Shown here one piece after another: positions 47,238 through 57,929 of a DNA stretch of 64,000 nucleotides. Source of the stretch: Terebella lapidaria. Lineage: Eukaryota > Annelida > Polychaeta > Terebellida > Terebellidae. The stretch covers positions 930,001 through 994,000 of the forward strand of contig OX424562.1 of NCBI GenBank assembly GCA_949152475.1, written 5' to 3'. How positions within the stretch are numbered: position 1 is the first letter of the stretch; each line of letters starts with the position of its first letter. The notes under the pieces were generated by a model that did no database searches, had not been told where the DNA came from, and saw only the letters and a program-made list of their open reading frames with translations. The position numbers and the translations under genes are program-made.

Positions 47238-47568
47238 ATTAAGACAGCTGAAAGCTGACAGCAGTAACTGGGCCAGTATCACAAATGAGACAGCTCTGAA
47301 AGTGGACAGCAGTGAATGGGCCATTATCACAAATAAGACAGCTCTGAAAGTGGACAGCAGTAAATGGGCCATTATCACAAATAAGACAGCTCTGAAAGTG
47401 GACAGCAGTGACTGGGCCATTATCACAAATAAGACAGCTCTGAAAGTGGACAGCAGTAAATGGGCTATTATCACAAACAAGACAGCTCTGAAAGTGGACA
47501 GCAGTAACTGCGCCATTATCACAAATGAGACAGCTCTGAAAGTGGACAGTAGTAACTGGCCATTGTCA
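47238..47568. repeat. 48-bp minisatellite, about 7 units
   Basis: The unit is GACAGCTCTGAAAGTGGACA, then GCAGTAAATGGGCCATTATC, then ACAAATAA, 48 bp or 16 codons. Both strands are open across it because 48 is divisible by three; on the plus strand the translated unit is DSSKWAIITNKTALKV. The frame opens with no nearby ATG and ends soon after the repeat, so coding is doubtful. Confidence 0.9.
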
Positions 47569-47859
47569 CTGACATTGATCAGCGTTAGGATGAATTCTTC
47601 AAGCAATATTATTGGTAATATGTGGGGGAAAATCATTATTTATCAAATGAGCAGTCACAAAACAGGTTAAGGGCTGAGATATTTGCTTGAAGTGACAACA
47701 ATTCCAACAGTCTCTGGAACATAAAACTTCCCGTTGTTTTTTGTTTGTTTTTTTAAAGCTCACTGATGAGCAGCTTGGAGTATTTCTAAGAAAATGTAAG
47801 TATCAATCTATTACCACCAATACAGCCGAATTTCGATGATTCCAATAACAAACATAAAT

Positions 47860-48510
47860 TACAACATTTTGCAATAGAAACAAAGCCCGACCAATTACTT
47901 CATCAAAAGACACACTGGCGTCATTAGGGGCAGACATTGTGGTAAATGTAGTTGTTTCTACTGTACACCTGATGGAATCAGTATACAACTGCCCAACAAC
48001 CTATGAAAACAATTTAGAAATCCGCAACAAACCCCATGGAATAGATATACATTGTTTGTATGACAAGTACATAAGTACCTAACCACAAGCCAAAAGGCTA
48101 CTGAGTTGAAGTAACCAATGAAGCATATCCAGAGATTTTCGTTGACAATCAAAATGTGAAATTCGTATCAGTGAATTGCACGAGGATGTAGTTAGTAGTG
48201 GATTGACATCGCCATGTACCGGTGCGTGTAATACGATTTGGGAACACGCTCTAACTATGGGATCAGCTCCAAAGTTATGACTTGCCTGCCTCGATGTCTC
48301 TGGCATCTCGGACCAGACAAGGCGAGATGTGTGTGCGATTTAGTATCAACCTCTGACACCTACAAAGACTCTAAGGTCGAAGGGCAGACATGGAGACACG
48401 CTTATCTGCATTGTTATCGCGATAATGTCGAAGAAAATGTGCCCCCGGAGCAGTATTTCGGACAAAATGATGTGATAAAATCTTAGTCCGAACGTGACGC
48501 ACATATCTCA
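47860..48510. repeat. Dispersed repeat, longer copy 2
   Basis: The left part (AAAGCCCGACCAATTA, CACACTGGCGTCATTAGGGG, TGACAAGTACATAAGTA) is repeated at about 60757-60925. The right part (from about 48199) is repeated at 45510-45800, and its end (GAGCAGTATTT ... GATAAAATCTTAGT) is repeated at about 57660-57705. Three partial copies therefore overlap to outline one family of at least 0.65 kb. The nature is unknown, non-coding as seen here. Confidence 0.6.
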
Positions 48511-48876
48511 GCACAAACAACTGTCGTCCTGAGCGTGGTGAAGGAGACAACAGGACACTGCAAGGAATGTAAAGTAAATGATAAAATTTATAACAAAACA
48601 AGCATCTCAAGAGTAGAGTTTAAATTTGCGTGTGCGGCCACGGGGACAAATGAGACTGGAACCAATACTTGAGGCTGAATGAACACAGGAACATTTAGGG
48701 AGGAGTGAACACAAAAACGTTCCTTGGTTAAAGGATCATAAAAACAAATTTTATTTCAATTAAAGCCTATTGATCAGCTTGCTAATAATATAAAAAATAA
48801 ACTCGAATCCATGAACTCGTCATTCTTCACCTACATGTACCGAACGGAAATCCCTTCTCACGAAGATCAATTCTCT
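48511..48876. other. DNA without recognised features
   Basis: No gene or repeat is supported in this stretch. Confidence 0.3.
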
Positions 48877-48960
48877 TCAAGTCAAGTCAAGTCAAATTTA
48901 TTTCGACAGTGCACAAAGTCAATATATAATACATTAATGTATAGTGAATGAGGAAAAAAC
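48877..48960 (-). mobile_element. 3' end of a LINE (fragment)
   Basis: On the minus strand the sequence runs GTGCACTGTCGAAATAAATT and then TGACTTGACTTGACTTGAAG: an AATAAA signal followed by a short 5-bp microsatellite tail. This is the usual 3' end of CR1/L2/Jockey-type LINEs. The family member differs from the LINE at 60.9-64 kb. Length beyond about 80 bp is not resolved. Confidence 0.45.
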
Positions 48961-49089
48961 TATACCACTCTGCTATGCTGTGCTGTTCGTATGTATGCTG
49001 ATTTTAACCGCATGTTTTTTGGAGTTGCCCATTTTTCTTGCCAAATTGTGTTTTTAGTTGAATTTTCTACAATATTTTACAATATCTAA

Positions 49090-49140
49090 ATGTGTGTGTG
49101 TGTGTGTGTGTGTGGGGGGGGGGGGGTTGAGGGGGGGAGG
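49090..49140 (+). repeat. (GT)n microsatellite followed by a G run
   Basis: About 11 GT units lead into a 14-base G run and a second G-rich stretch. Only a length polymorphism is expected here. Confidence 0.95.
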
Positions 49141-50460
49141 GCAATATCACACTGGAACATATAATATTTATATTCGTAGATTATGGGTAGACATCAGTCA
49201 TTATGAATAACCACGTAGTTATTGTCTAAAAAAAATCAGAATTATGAGAGACATAGTTCGTAAATTTATCCAATTAGTTCAAGCGTGGGTGCCTCCCACG
49301 ATAATATTCCCACAACGTTATCAGTCTGAGAGTGACCTGCAAATGGTTTAAATCACGTAAATAACATATGGCTTCAATAGTTTCCCGGAATGATTGACAT
49401 GTTTGATCACGATGTTATGAAACATCCAGACAATGGATTCGTTTGTGTTGATTTATCAGCATCGATATCATTGCAAATTATTTGAAATAATGAGATGCTC
49501 AATGAGGTCTACACCCACCTTACGTGTGAGACAATAAACGTGGAACCAATACCCAAGCACACAATATCTCGAGAGAACAAAACCGTGTCTGTTGTACAAT
49601 CTTAAAGTGCAGTGTCAGGCAACATCCGTAAAATGGTAAGGAACTTCAAATTACATCCAAATCACAACGTACAACTATCGATTGTAACTAGTTTGTATTA
49701 TGATTATTGTAACGATATCAGTATAACCTACCAATATGAAGCAAATCCAGAAAGCATGCGACGATTACATGTTATGTCTGACTTCAGTGCTGTAGATGTG
49801 AACATATGACTCGTCACACACATGAGTAGAGTACACACCTACCTGTGTATCACTTCAAGAGATGATTCCTGGGTAAATGTTGCTGATAAAGGTAGGTGTG
49901 ATCTACTCGCTTTTGTTGACCATTGCCGGGCGAGGCACATTCTTTTTGTGTCCTCTTATACCCTGTTTTTGGCGACATTGTAATCACAAGTCTGGAGAGA
50001 TATAGTCACTCGAAAGATCAGCATATTTCAACGACTACAAAGCTCACTCGCCTTCAGGAACAAGATTCTGAGAGATTGTAATTGATGGGAACATCTCAGT
50101 TCCGGTGATAACAAATCCCCCTTCGATTCAATCATCCATTGGAATTGGTGTGTAGTAATTTGGAGAGAACAAACAATGAAACAGACACTTGAAATTTTGT
50201 CACGTTTACAATTTTAAAATGTTCTTTTTTAGTAAAGAACACATGTGAAAATATTTTAGAATATTTATTAGTCTACCCAATGTGAGTACACATTAGTGAG
50301 TACACATTAGATGATGAACACACAAAAGGTTTTCATATCCATTAATATTTCGGAAAGAAACACCCAACATGTTATCTGTGCCTAGAAAGTGTGTATGCAC
50401 AGTTATGACCATAAACGGGATGTGAGCTCTGGCCTTGTGTCGGAAATTGCTCCTCAATGA
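49141..50460. other. DNA without recognised genes
   Basis: Short ORFs only. A small repeated phrase GTGAGTACACATTA occurs twice at 50282-50310. Nothing else is supported upstream of the 36-bp array. Confidence 0.35.
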
Positions 50461-53400
50461 CCAATTCCCCTGGAATATATAAACTGTACTGCCACTCTTG
50501 TAGACGGCTCCTATCCATGCTCACTGACTTTGGTGTTGGTTCAGTGCCTGGTTTTATCCACTCTCGTGTCAAGAATACCAGCCCCTGAGACTACAAATGT
50601 CACCTCCTGTTTGTCTCGTACACTGGCTACAAAGGTCACCTCCTGTCTGTCTCGTACACTGGCTACAAAGGTCACCTCCTATCTGTCTCGTACACTGACT
50701 ACAAAGGTCACCTCCTGTCTGTCTCGTACACTGGCTACAAAGGTCACCTCCTGTCTGTCTGGTACACTGACTACAAAGGTCACCTCCTGTCTGTCTCCTA
50801 CACTGACTACAAAGGTCACCTCCTGTCTGTCTCGTACACTGACTACAAAGGTCACCTCCTGTCTGTCTCGTACACTGACTACAAAGGTCACCTCCTGTCT
50901 GTCTCGTACACTGTCTACAAAGGTCACTTCTTGTCTGTCTCGTACACTGACTACAAAGGTCACTTCCTGTCTGTCTCATACACTGACTACAAAGGTCACC
51001 TCCTGTCTGTCTCGTACACTGACTACAAAGGTCACCTCCTGTCTGTCTCGTACACTGACTACAAAGGTCACCTTCTGTCTGTCTCGTACACTGACTACAA
51101 AGGTCAACTCCTGTCTGTCTCGTACACTGGCTACAAAGGTCACCTCCTGTCTGTCTCGTACACTGACTACAAAGGTCACCTCCTGTCTGTCTCGTACACT
51201 GACTACAAAGGTCAGCTCCTGTCTGTCTCGTACACTGACTACAAAAGTTACCTCCTGTCTGTCTCGTACACTGACAAAGGTCACCTCCTGTATGTCTCGT
51301 ACACTGACTACTAATGTCACCCCATGTCTGTCTCGTACACTGGCTACAAAGGTCACTTCCTGTCTGTCTCGTACACTGCCTACAAAGGTCACCTCCTGTC
51401 TGTCTCGTACACTTGCTACAAAGGTCACCTCCTGTCTGTCTCGTACACTGACTACAAAGGTCACCTCCTTTCTGTCTCGCACACTGACTACAAAGGTCAC
51501 TTCCTGTCTGTCTCGTACACTTGCTACAAAGGTCACCTCCTGTCTGTCTCGTACACTGACTACAAAGGTCACTTCCTGTCTGTCTCGTACACTGACTACA
51601 AAGGTCACCTCCTGTCTGTCTCGTACACTGACTACAAAGGTCACCTCCTGTCTGTCTCGTACACAGACTACAAAGGTCACCTCCTGTCTGTCTCGTACAC
51701 TGACTACAAAGGTCACCTCCTGTCTGTCTCGTACACTGACTACAAAGGTCACCTCCTGTCTGTCTCGTACACTGGCTACAAAGGTCACCTCCTGTCTGTC
51801 TCGTACACTGACTACAAAGGTCACCTCCTGTCTGTCTCGTACACTGACTACAAAGGTCACCGCCTGTCTGTCTCGTACACTGACTACAAAGGTCACCTCC
51901 TGTCTGTCTCGTACACTGACTACAAAAGTCACCTCCTGTCTGTCTCGCACACTGACTACAAAGGTCACCTCCTGCCTGTCTCGTACAGTGACTACAAAGA
52001 TCACCTCTTGTCTGTCTCGTACACTGACTACAAAGGTCACCTCTTGTCTGTCTCGTACACTGACTACAAAGGTCACCTCCTGTCTGTCTCGTACACTGAC
52101 TACAAAGGTCACCTCCTGTCTGTCTCGTACACTGACTACAAAGGTCACTTCCTGTCTGTCTCGTACACTGACTACAAAGGTCACCTCCTGTCTGTCTCAT
52201 ACACTGACTACAAAGGTCACCTCCTGTCTGTCTCCGACACTGACTACAAAGGTCACCTCCTGTCTGTCTCGTACACTGGCTACAAAGGTCACCTCCTGTC
52301 TGTCTCGTACACTGACTACAAAGGTCACCTCCTGTCTGTCTCGTACACTGACTACAAAAGTCACCTCGTGTCTGTCTCGTACACTGGCTACAAAGGTCAC
52401 CTCCTGTCTGTCTCGTACACTGACTACAAAGGTCACCTCCTGTCTGTCTCGTACACTTGCTACAAAGGTCACCTCCTGTCAGTCTCGTGCACTGACTACA
52501 AAAGTCACCTCCTGTCTGTCTCGCACACTGACTACAAAGGTCACCTCCTGCCTGTCTCGTACAGTGACTACAAAGGTCACCTCTTGTCTGTCTCGTACAC
52601 TGACTACAAAGGTCACCTCCTGTATGTCTCGTACACTGACTACAAAAGTCAGCTCCTGTCTGTCTCGTACACTGGCTACAAGGGTCACCTCCTGTCTGTC
52701 TCCTACACTGACTACAAAGGTCACCTCCTGTCTGTCTCGTACACTTGCTACAAAGGTCACCTCCTGTCTGTCTCGTACACTTGCTACAAAGGTCACCTCC
52801 TGTCTGTCTCGTACACTGACTACAAAGGTCACCTCCTGTCTGTCTCGTACACTGACTACAAAGGTCACCTCCTGTCTGTCTCGTACACTGACTACAAAGG
52901 TCACTTCCTGTCTGTCTCGTACACTGGCTACAAAGGTCACCCCATTTCTGTCTCGTACACTGACTACAAAGGTCACCTCCTGTCTGTCTCGTACACTGAT
53001 TACAAAGGTCACCTCCTGTCTGTCTCGTGCACTGGCTACAAAGGTCACCTCCTGTCTGTCTCGTACACTGGATACAAAGGTCAACTCCTGTCTGTCTCGT
53101 ACACTGACTACAAAGATCACCTCCTGTCTGGCTAAAAAGGTCACCTCATGTCTGTCTCGTACACTGACTACAAAGGTCACCTCCTGTCTGTCTCGTACAC
53201 TTGCTACAAAGGTCACCTCCTGTCTGTCTCGTACACTTGCTACAAAGGTCACCTCCTGTCTGTCTCGTACACTGACTACAAAGGTCACCTCCTGTCTGTC
53301 TCGTACACTGACTACAAAGGTCACCTCCTGTCTGTCTCGTACACTGACTACAAAGGTCACTTCCTGTCTGTCTCGTACACTGGCTACAAAGGTCACCCCA

Positions 53401-56400
53401 TTTCTGTCTCGTACACTGACTACAAAGGTCACCTCCTGTCTGTCTCGTACACTGATTACAAAGGTCACCTCCTGTCTGTCTCGTGCACTGGCTACAAAGG
53501 TCACCTCCTGTCTGTCTCGTACACTGGATACAAAGGTCAACTCCTGTCTGTCTCGTACACTGACTACAAAGATCACCTCCTGTCTGGCTAAAAAGCTCAC
53601 CTCATGTCTGTCTCGTACACTGACTACAAAGGTCACCTCCTGTCTGTCTCGTACACTGACTACAAAGGTCACCTACTGTCTGTCTCGTACACTGACTACA
53701 AAGGTCATCTCCTCTCTGTCTCGTACACTGACTACAAAGGTCACCTCCTGTCTGTCTCATACACTGACTACAAAGGTCACCTCCTGTCTGTCTCGTGCAC
53801 TGACTACAAAGGTCACCTCCTGTCTGTCTCGTACACTGACTACAGAGGTCATCTCCTGTCTGTCTCGTACACTTACTACAAAGGTCACCTCCTGTCTGTC
53901 TCGTACACTGACTACAAAGATCACTTCCTGTCTGTCTCGTACACTGACTACAAAGGTCACCTCCTGTCTGTCTCGTACACTGACTACAAAAGTCACCTCC
54001 TGTCTGTCTCGTACACTGACTACAAAACTCACCTGCTGTCTGTCTCGTACACTGACTACAAAGGTCACCTCCTGTCTGTCTCGTACATTGACTACAAAGG
54101 TCACGTCCTGTCTGTCTCATACACTGGCTACAAATGTCACCTCATGTCTGTCTCGTACACTGACTACAAAGGTCACCTCCTGTCTGTCTCGTACACTGAC
54201 TACAAAGGTCACCTCCTGTCTGTCTCGTACACTGACTAGAAAGGTCACCTCCTGTCTGTCTCGTACACTGACTACAAAGGTCACCTCCCGTCTGTCTCGT
54301 ACACTGACTACGAAGGTCACCTCCTTTCTGTCTCCTACACAGACTACAAAGGTCACCTCCCGTCTGTCTCGTACACTGACTACGAAGGTCACCTCCTTTC
54401 TGTCTCCTACACAGACTACAAAGGTCACCTCCTGTCTGTCTCGTACACTGACTACAAAGGTCCCTTCCTGTCTGTCTCCTACACTGACTACAAAGGTCAC
54501 CTCCTGTTTGTCTCGTACACTGGCTACAAAGGTCACCTCCTGTCTGTCTCGTACACTGACTGCAAAGGTCACCTCCTGTCTGTCTCGTACACTGGCTACA
54601 AAGGTCACCTCCTGTCTGTCTCGTACACTGACTACAAAGGTCATCTCCTATCTGTCTCGTACACTGACTACAAAGGTCACCTCCTGTCTGTCTCGTACAC
54701 TTGCTACAAAGGTCACCTCCTGTCTGTCTCGTACACTGACTACAAAGATCACTTCCTGTCCGTCTCGTACACTGACTACAAAGGTCACCTCCTGTCTGTC
54801 TCGTACACTGACTACAAAGGTCACCTCATGTCTGTCTCGTACACTGACTACAAAGATCACCTCCTGTCTGTCTCGTACACTTGCTACAAAGGTCACCTCC
54901 TGTCTGTTTCGTACACTGACTACAAAGATCACTTCCTGTCTGTCTCGTACACTGACTACAAAGGTCACCTCCTGTCTGTCTCGTACACTGACTACAAAGG
55001 TCACCTCCTATCTGTCTCATACACTGGCTACAAAGGTCACCTCCTGTCTGTCTCGTACACTGACTACAAAGGTCACCTCCTGTCTGTCTCGTACACTGGC
55101 TACAAAGGTCACTTCCTGTCTGTCTCGTACACTGACTACAAAGGTCATCTCCTGTCTGTCTCGTACACTGACTACAAAGGTCACCTCCTGTCTGTCTCGT
55201 ACACTTGCTACAAAGGTCACCTCCTGTCTGTCTCGTACACTGACTACAAAGATCACTTCCTGTCTGTCTCGTACACTGACTACAAAGGTCACCTCCTGTC
55301 TGTCTCGTACAGTGACTACAAAGGTCACCTCCTGTCTGTCTCGTACACTGACTACAAAGGTCCCCTCCTGTCTGTCTCGTACACTTGCTACAACGGTCAC
55401 CTCCTGTCTGTCTCGTACACTGACTACAAAGGTCACCTCCTATCTGTCTCGTACACTGACTACAAAGATCACTTCCTATCTGTCTCGTACACTGACTACA
55501 AAGGTCACCTCCTGTCTGTCTCGTACACTGACTACAAAGGTCACTTCCTGTCTGTCTCGTACACTGGCTACAAAGGTCACCTCCTGTCTGTCTGGTACAC
55601 TGACTACAAAGGTCACCTCCTGTCTGTCTCGTACACTGACTACAAAGGTCACCTCCTGTCTGTCTCGTACACTTGCTACAAAGGTCACCTCCTGTCTGTC
55701 TTGTACACTTGCTACAAAGGTCACCTCCTGTCTGTCTCATACACTGACTACAAAGATCACTTCCTGTCTGTCTCGTACACTGACTACAAAGGTCACCTCC
55801 TGTCTGTCTCATACACTGACTACAAAGGTCACTTCCTGTCTGTCTCGTACACTGGCTATAAAGGTCACCTCCTGTCTGTCTGGTACACTGACTACAAAGT
55901 TCACCTCCTGTCTGTCTCGTACACTGACTACAAAAGTCACCTGCTGTCTGTCTCGTACACTGACTACAAAGGTCACCTCCTGTCTGTCTCGTACACTGAC
56001 TACAAAGGTCACCTCCTGTCTGTCTCGTACACTGACTACAAAGGTCACCTCCTGTCTGTCTCGTACACTGACTACAAAGATCACCTCCTGTCTGTCTCGT
56101 ACACTGACTACAAAGGTCACCTCCTGTCGGTCTCGTACACTGCTAAGTGTTACTCCTACACAAGAGACTGCACCGGCCACAACAGGAAAGCACCTACTTG
56201 TAGGTGTGAAGTTTGTGAGAAGAAACAAGAAATGCAGTAATTCGGGAGGATATTGGAACATATTTGTCATCTTATATAACAGAAATCAACACATTCAAAT
56301 GCCGACGGAGAAAATGATGGGTCGCATTATTCTTTACTGCAGTACGGTACCAAACGCATACATTATGTATGTAATAGGTTTCAAAAAGCTTGGACTATAA
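50461..56400 (+). CDS. Stop-free frame of almost 6 kb through the 36-bp array (coding status uncertain)
   Basis: The frame is open from just after TGA 50458-50460 to TAA 56398-56400, about 1979 codons. There is no ATG before the array; the first candidate start is TTG at 50530, or an exon entered through the acceptor-like site at 50503. The array part reads KVTSCLSRTLTT about 154 times: one Cys, one Lys and one Arg per 12 residues, no acidic residue, rich in Ser/Thr. Before it stands a hydrophobic stretch VLVQCLVLSTLV that could be a signal peptide core. After it come about 85 non-repeat residues. The two shortened units (minus 3 bp near 51272, minus 12 bp at about 53133 and 53589) keep the frame. 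The consensus is also open in one other plus frame and two minus frames, each interrupted several times, so openness alone is weak evidence. I do not recognise a family. Confidence 0.3.
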   Translation, partial: PIPLEYINCTATLVDGSYPCSLTLVLVQCLVLSTLVSRIPAPETTNVTSCLSRTLATKVTSCLSRTLATKVTSYLSRTLTTKVTSCLSRTLATKVTSCLSGTLTTKVTSCLSPTLTTKVTSCLSRTLTTKVTSCLSRTLTTKVTSCLSRTLSTKVTSCLSRTLTTKVTSCLSHTLTTKVTSCLSRTLTTKVTSCLSRTLTTKVTFCLSRTLTTKVNSCLSRTLATKVTSCLSRTLTTKVTSCLSRTLTTKVSSCLSRTLTTKVTSCLSRTLTKVTSCMSRTLTTNVTPCLSRTLATKVTSCLSRTLPTKVTSCLSRTLATKVTSCLSRTLTTKVTSFLSRTLTTKVTSCLSRTLATKVTSCLSRTLTTKVTSCLSRTLTTKVTSCLSRTLTTKVTSCLSRTQTTKVTSCLSRTLTTKVTSCLSRTLTTKVTSCLSRTLATKVTSCLSRTLTTKVTSCLSRTLTTKVTACLSRTLTTKVTSCLSRTLTTKVTSCLSRTLTTKVTSCLSRTVTTKITSCLSRTLTTKVTSCLSRTLTTKVTSCLSRTLTTKVTSCLSRTLTTKVTSCLSRTLTTKVTSCLSHTLTTKVTSCLSPTLTTKVTSCLSRTLATKVTSCLSRTLTTKVTSCLSRTLTTKVTSCLSRTLATKVTSCLSRTLTTKVTSCLSRTLATKVTSCQSRALTTKVTSCLSRTLTTKVTSCLSRTVTTKVTSCLSRTLTTKVTSCMSRTLTTKVSSCLSRTLATRVTSCLSPTLTTKVTSCLSRTLATKVTSCLSRTLATKVTSCLSRTLTTKVTSCLSRTLTTKVTSCLSRTLTTKVTSCLSRTLATKVTPFLSRTLTTKVTSCLSRTLITKVTSCLSRALATKVTSCLSRTLDTKVNSCLSRTLTTKITSCLAKKVTSCLSRTLTTKVTSCLSRTLATKVTSCLSRTLATKVTSCLSRTLTTKVTSCLSRTLTTKVTSCLSRTLTTKVTSCLSRTLATKVTPFLSRTLTTKVTSCLSRTLITKVTSCLSRALATKVTSCLSRTLDTKVNSCLSRTLTTKITSCLAKKLTSCLSRTLTTKVTSCLSRTLTTKVTYCLSRTLTTKVISSLSRTLTTKVTSCLSHTLTTKVTSCLSRALTTKVTSCLSRTLTTEVISCLSRTLTTKVTSCLSRTLTTKITSCLSRTLTTKVTSCLSRTLTTKVTSCLSRTLTTKLTCCLSRTLTTKVTSCLSRTLTTKVTSCLSHTLATNVTSCLSRTLTTKVTSCLSRTLTTKVTSCLSRTLTRKVTSCLSRTLTTKVTSRLSRTLTTKVTSFLSPTQTTKVTSRLSRTLTTKVTSFLSPTQTTKVTSCLSRTLTTKVPSCLSPTLTTKVTSCLSRTLATKVTSCLSRTLTAKVTSCLSRTLATKVTSCLSRTLTTKVISYLSRTLTTKVTSCLSRTLATKVTSCLSRTLTTKITSCPSRTLTTKVTSCLSRTLTTKVTSCLSRTLTTKITSCLSRTLATKVTSCLFRTLTTKITSCLSRTLTTKVTSCLSRTLTTKVTSYLSHTLATKVTSCLSRTLTTKVTSCLSRTLATKVTSCLSRTLTTKVISCLSRTLTTKVTSCLSRTLATKVTSCLSRTLTTKITSCLSRTLTTKVTSCLSRTVTTKVTSCLSRTLTTKVPSCLSRTLATTVTSCLSRTLTTKVTSYLSRTLTTKITSYLSRTLTTKVTSCLSRTLTTKVTSCLSRTLATKVTSCLSGTLTTKVTSCLSRTLTTKVTSCLSRTLATKVTSCLSCTLATKVTSCLSHTLTTKITSCLSRTLTTKVTSCLSHTLTTKVTSCLSRTLAIKVTSCLSGTLTTKFTSCLSRTLTTKVTCCLSRTLTTKVTSCLSRTLTTKVTSCLSRTLTTKVTSCLSRTLTTKITSCLSRTLTTKVTSCRSRTLLSVTPTQETAPATTGKHLLVGVKFVRRNKKCSNSGGYWNIFVILYNRNQHIQMPTEKMMGRIILYCSTVPNAYIMYVIGFKKLGL
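50474..50503 (+). promoter_or_regulatory. TATA-like box or splice acceptor upstream of the 36-bp array
   Basis: AATATATAAA at 50474-50483 resembles a TATA box, and CTGCCACTCTTGTAG ending at 50503 resembles a splice acceptor. Either could serve the open frame that starts here. Both are short motifs and could be chance. Confidence 0.2.
50597..56143 (+). repeat. 36-bp minisatellite, about 154 units
   Basis: The unit is CTGTCTGTCTCGTACACTGA then CTACAAAGGTCACCTC, 36 bp. Most units match the consensus with zero to three substitutions. Common variants are GGCTAC or TTGCTAC for GACTAC, CACTTCC for CACCTCC, and AAAGATCAC for AAAGGTCAC. Variants are mixed along the array with no clear gradient. The array is bounded by unique sequence at both ends. 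Confidence 0.97.
52680..53591 (+). repeat. Higher-order duplication inside the 36-bp array, 2 x 456 bp
   Basis: A block holding the shortened unit CTGTCTGGCTAAAAAGGTCA, the CACCCCATTTCTG unit and the CACTGATTACAAAG unit occurs twice, 456 bp apart (12 full units plus one of 24 bp). A smaller 72-bp duplication lies at 54285-54430, and a segment with GCACACTG and CTGCCTGTC units recurs 576 bp apart (51925 and 52501). Recent unequal exchange is the likely cause. Confidence 0.8.
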
Positions 56401-56652
56401 TATATCATACGTTAGCAGACACTGAGTAACATAATCATAACTTATTGGTGGGGGTACAGTTATGTGCTCTCCGAGGGCCAATTCAATTTCGTCATGCAAG
56501 CACTACAGTGGATTTTTAATGCCAGGCATTCTTTTCTCCAGGTGGTATTCTTTGTTGCAGGCAAACAACTATTCTTTACGAGTAAAATATATTCTTTGCG
56601 GGAGAACAATGTTCTTTACCTGAAAACAACTATTCTTTGCGGGAAAACAATT
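56401..56652. repeat. Degenerate TTCTTT/GCAAAC repeat, second location
   Basis: From about 56520 the phrase ACAACTATTCTTTGCGGG and relatives recur three to four times, as in 42719-42950. The first 120 bp after the long open frame hold nothing recognisable. Confidence 0.4.
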
Positions 56653-57140
56653 GTAGGGTTCGGCGACGCCACGATAAAAAGGTATACCCCATTACTGGAG
56701 TGTCGCCGAATGTCTTGTAAACCTGTCCGCACGTTCACGCTATAACCGTGGTGTCACTACTAGGTGGCCACCACGTCATAACGCTACAGTGCTTTCCCCT
56801 TTCGGAGAGACCTCGTCCCCGAGGTAGAGACCTTGTCCCCGAGGTCAGCTATATCCCACTGCCCAGTCACATCACAGCACTGAAGATCAAGGGCGCCGCA
56901 GCTACCCGATTATGTACACATACTTGGTTGCGATGTAAATCTTAGTGAGGGGCTGACCCCAGGAACGACGCCGAGAGAACCCAGTGGTTCGAAAGGTACG
57001 GCACCAATGTAGGGTTCGTCGACCACATGATAAAGAGGAATACCCCATTACTGGAGTGTCGCCGAATGTCTTATAAACCTGTCCGCACGTTCACGCTATA
57101 ACCGTGGTGTCACTACTAGGTAGCCACCACGTCATAACGC
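56653..57140. repeat. Direct repeats of 132 bp flanking about 224 bp
   Basis: 56653-56784 and 57009-57140 match over their whole length (about 90 per cent by eye), beginning with GTAGGGTTCG and ending with CCACGTCATAACGC. Between them is GC-rich DNA with a repeated CCTCGTCCCCGAGGTAGAGA / CCTTGTCCCCGAGGTCAG phrase. No coding capacity. It could be a partial duplication or a small repeat-bounded element. Confidence 0.75.
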
Positions 57141-57900
57141 AACACAATATTGTTTGCGCGACAACAATTATTCGAGTTTGTTTGGTAAAGATGACGTCAC
57201 AGCGTTCGGAACTCACGGGAATTGTCGAACAGCATGAAGCCAGAATGGCAAGTGCGGTTGCTCACATCTGGCAATCATAAAATATTTTTAAAAAAGAAAA
57301 CTATTCGAAAGAAAATTCCGAAATTTTGCACAGAGGATATTCGACCTATATGGCGTTGAAAGGAAAATTTTTCTTTGCTCACCTGGTGAAAACACCAGTT
57401 ATTTACTCGAATACTGAATGTAAATAACACTGGATATATCATTGACTGCACAATAAATACTGTTGATGTTTCTATGACTGGTCGGATTCGACTTCACACC
57501 GAAACCACACTGTTACAGTCACAACCAAAAGCCAGAATTATATACCGGATTCGATAGCGAGTGGATAAATTCTTGGTACGAACGTTTGACACATACAACA
57601 ATTCTAAGTTCGATGTGTCGTCGTTGTGTTATCGATATAAACTCCAAGGCGATTATGACCCAGAGCAGTATTTGGGAGACAGAATCCTGCGATAAAATCT
57701 TGGTTCTAACGCGACGCATAACATCTGTGTTTCTTGAAGAGGAATTGACATCTCTCACCATATAACACCATATAGAAACAAGTAAAATCGCAGATGCTAG
57801 GCATCAAGAGCAATAACCGGGGCCCATGAATAATGTTCGGAGTTTAAACGTGACTAACTTGAATAATTAATGTTCGTGACTAACTTGAATTAATAATGTT
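57141..57900. other. DNA without recognised genes; contains a third partial copy of the 45.5/48.2-kb repeat
   Basis: The words CAGAGCAGTATTTGGGAGAC and GATAAAATCTTGGTTCTAAC near 57661-57710 match the end of the 47860-48510 repeat. The rest is unassigned. Confidence 0.4.
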
Positions 57901-57929
57901 GGATGCCAAGTAGGCCAAGATCTAGTCTA

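Noticed and set aside
47302-47670. 122-codon frame over the 48-bp minisatellite
   Set aside because: It starts without ATG inside the repeat, the opposite strand is equally open, and no domain or splice signals support it.
50569-56270. Minus-strand frames GDLCSQCTRQTG and EVTFVVSVRDRQ in the 36-bp array
   Set aside because: Each is broken into many pieces along the array. They are open only because the period is divisible by three.
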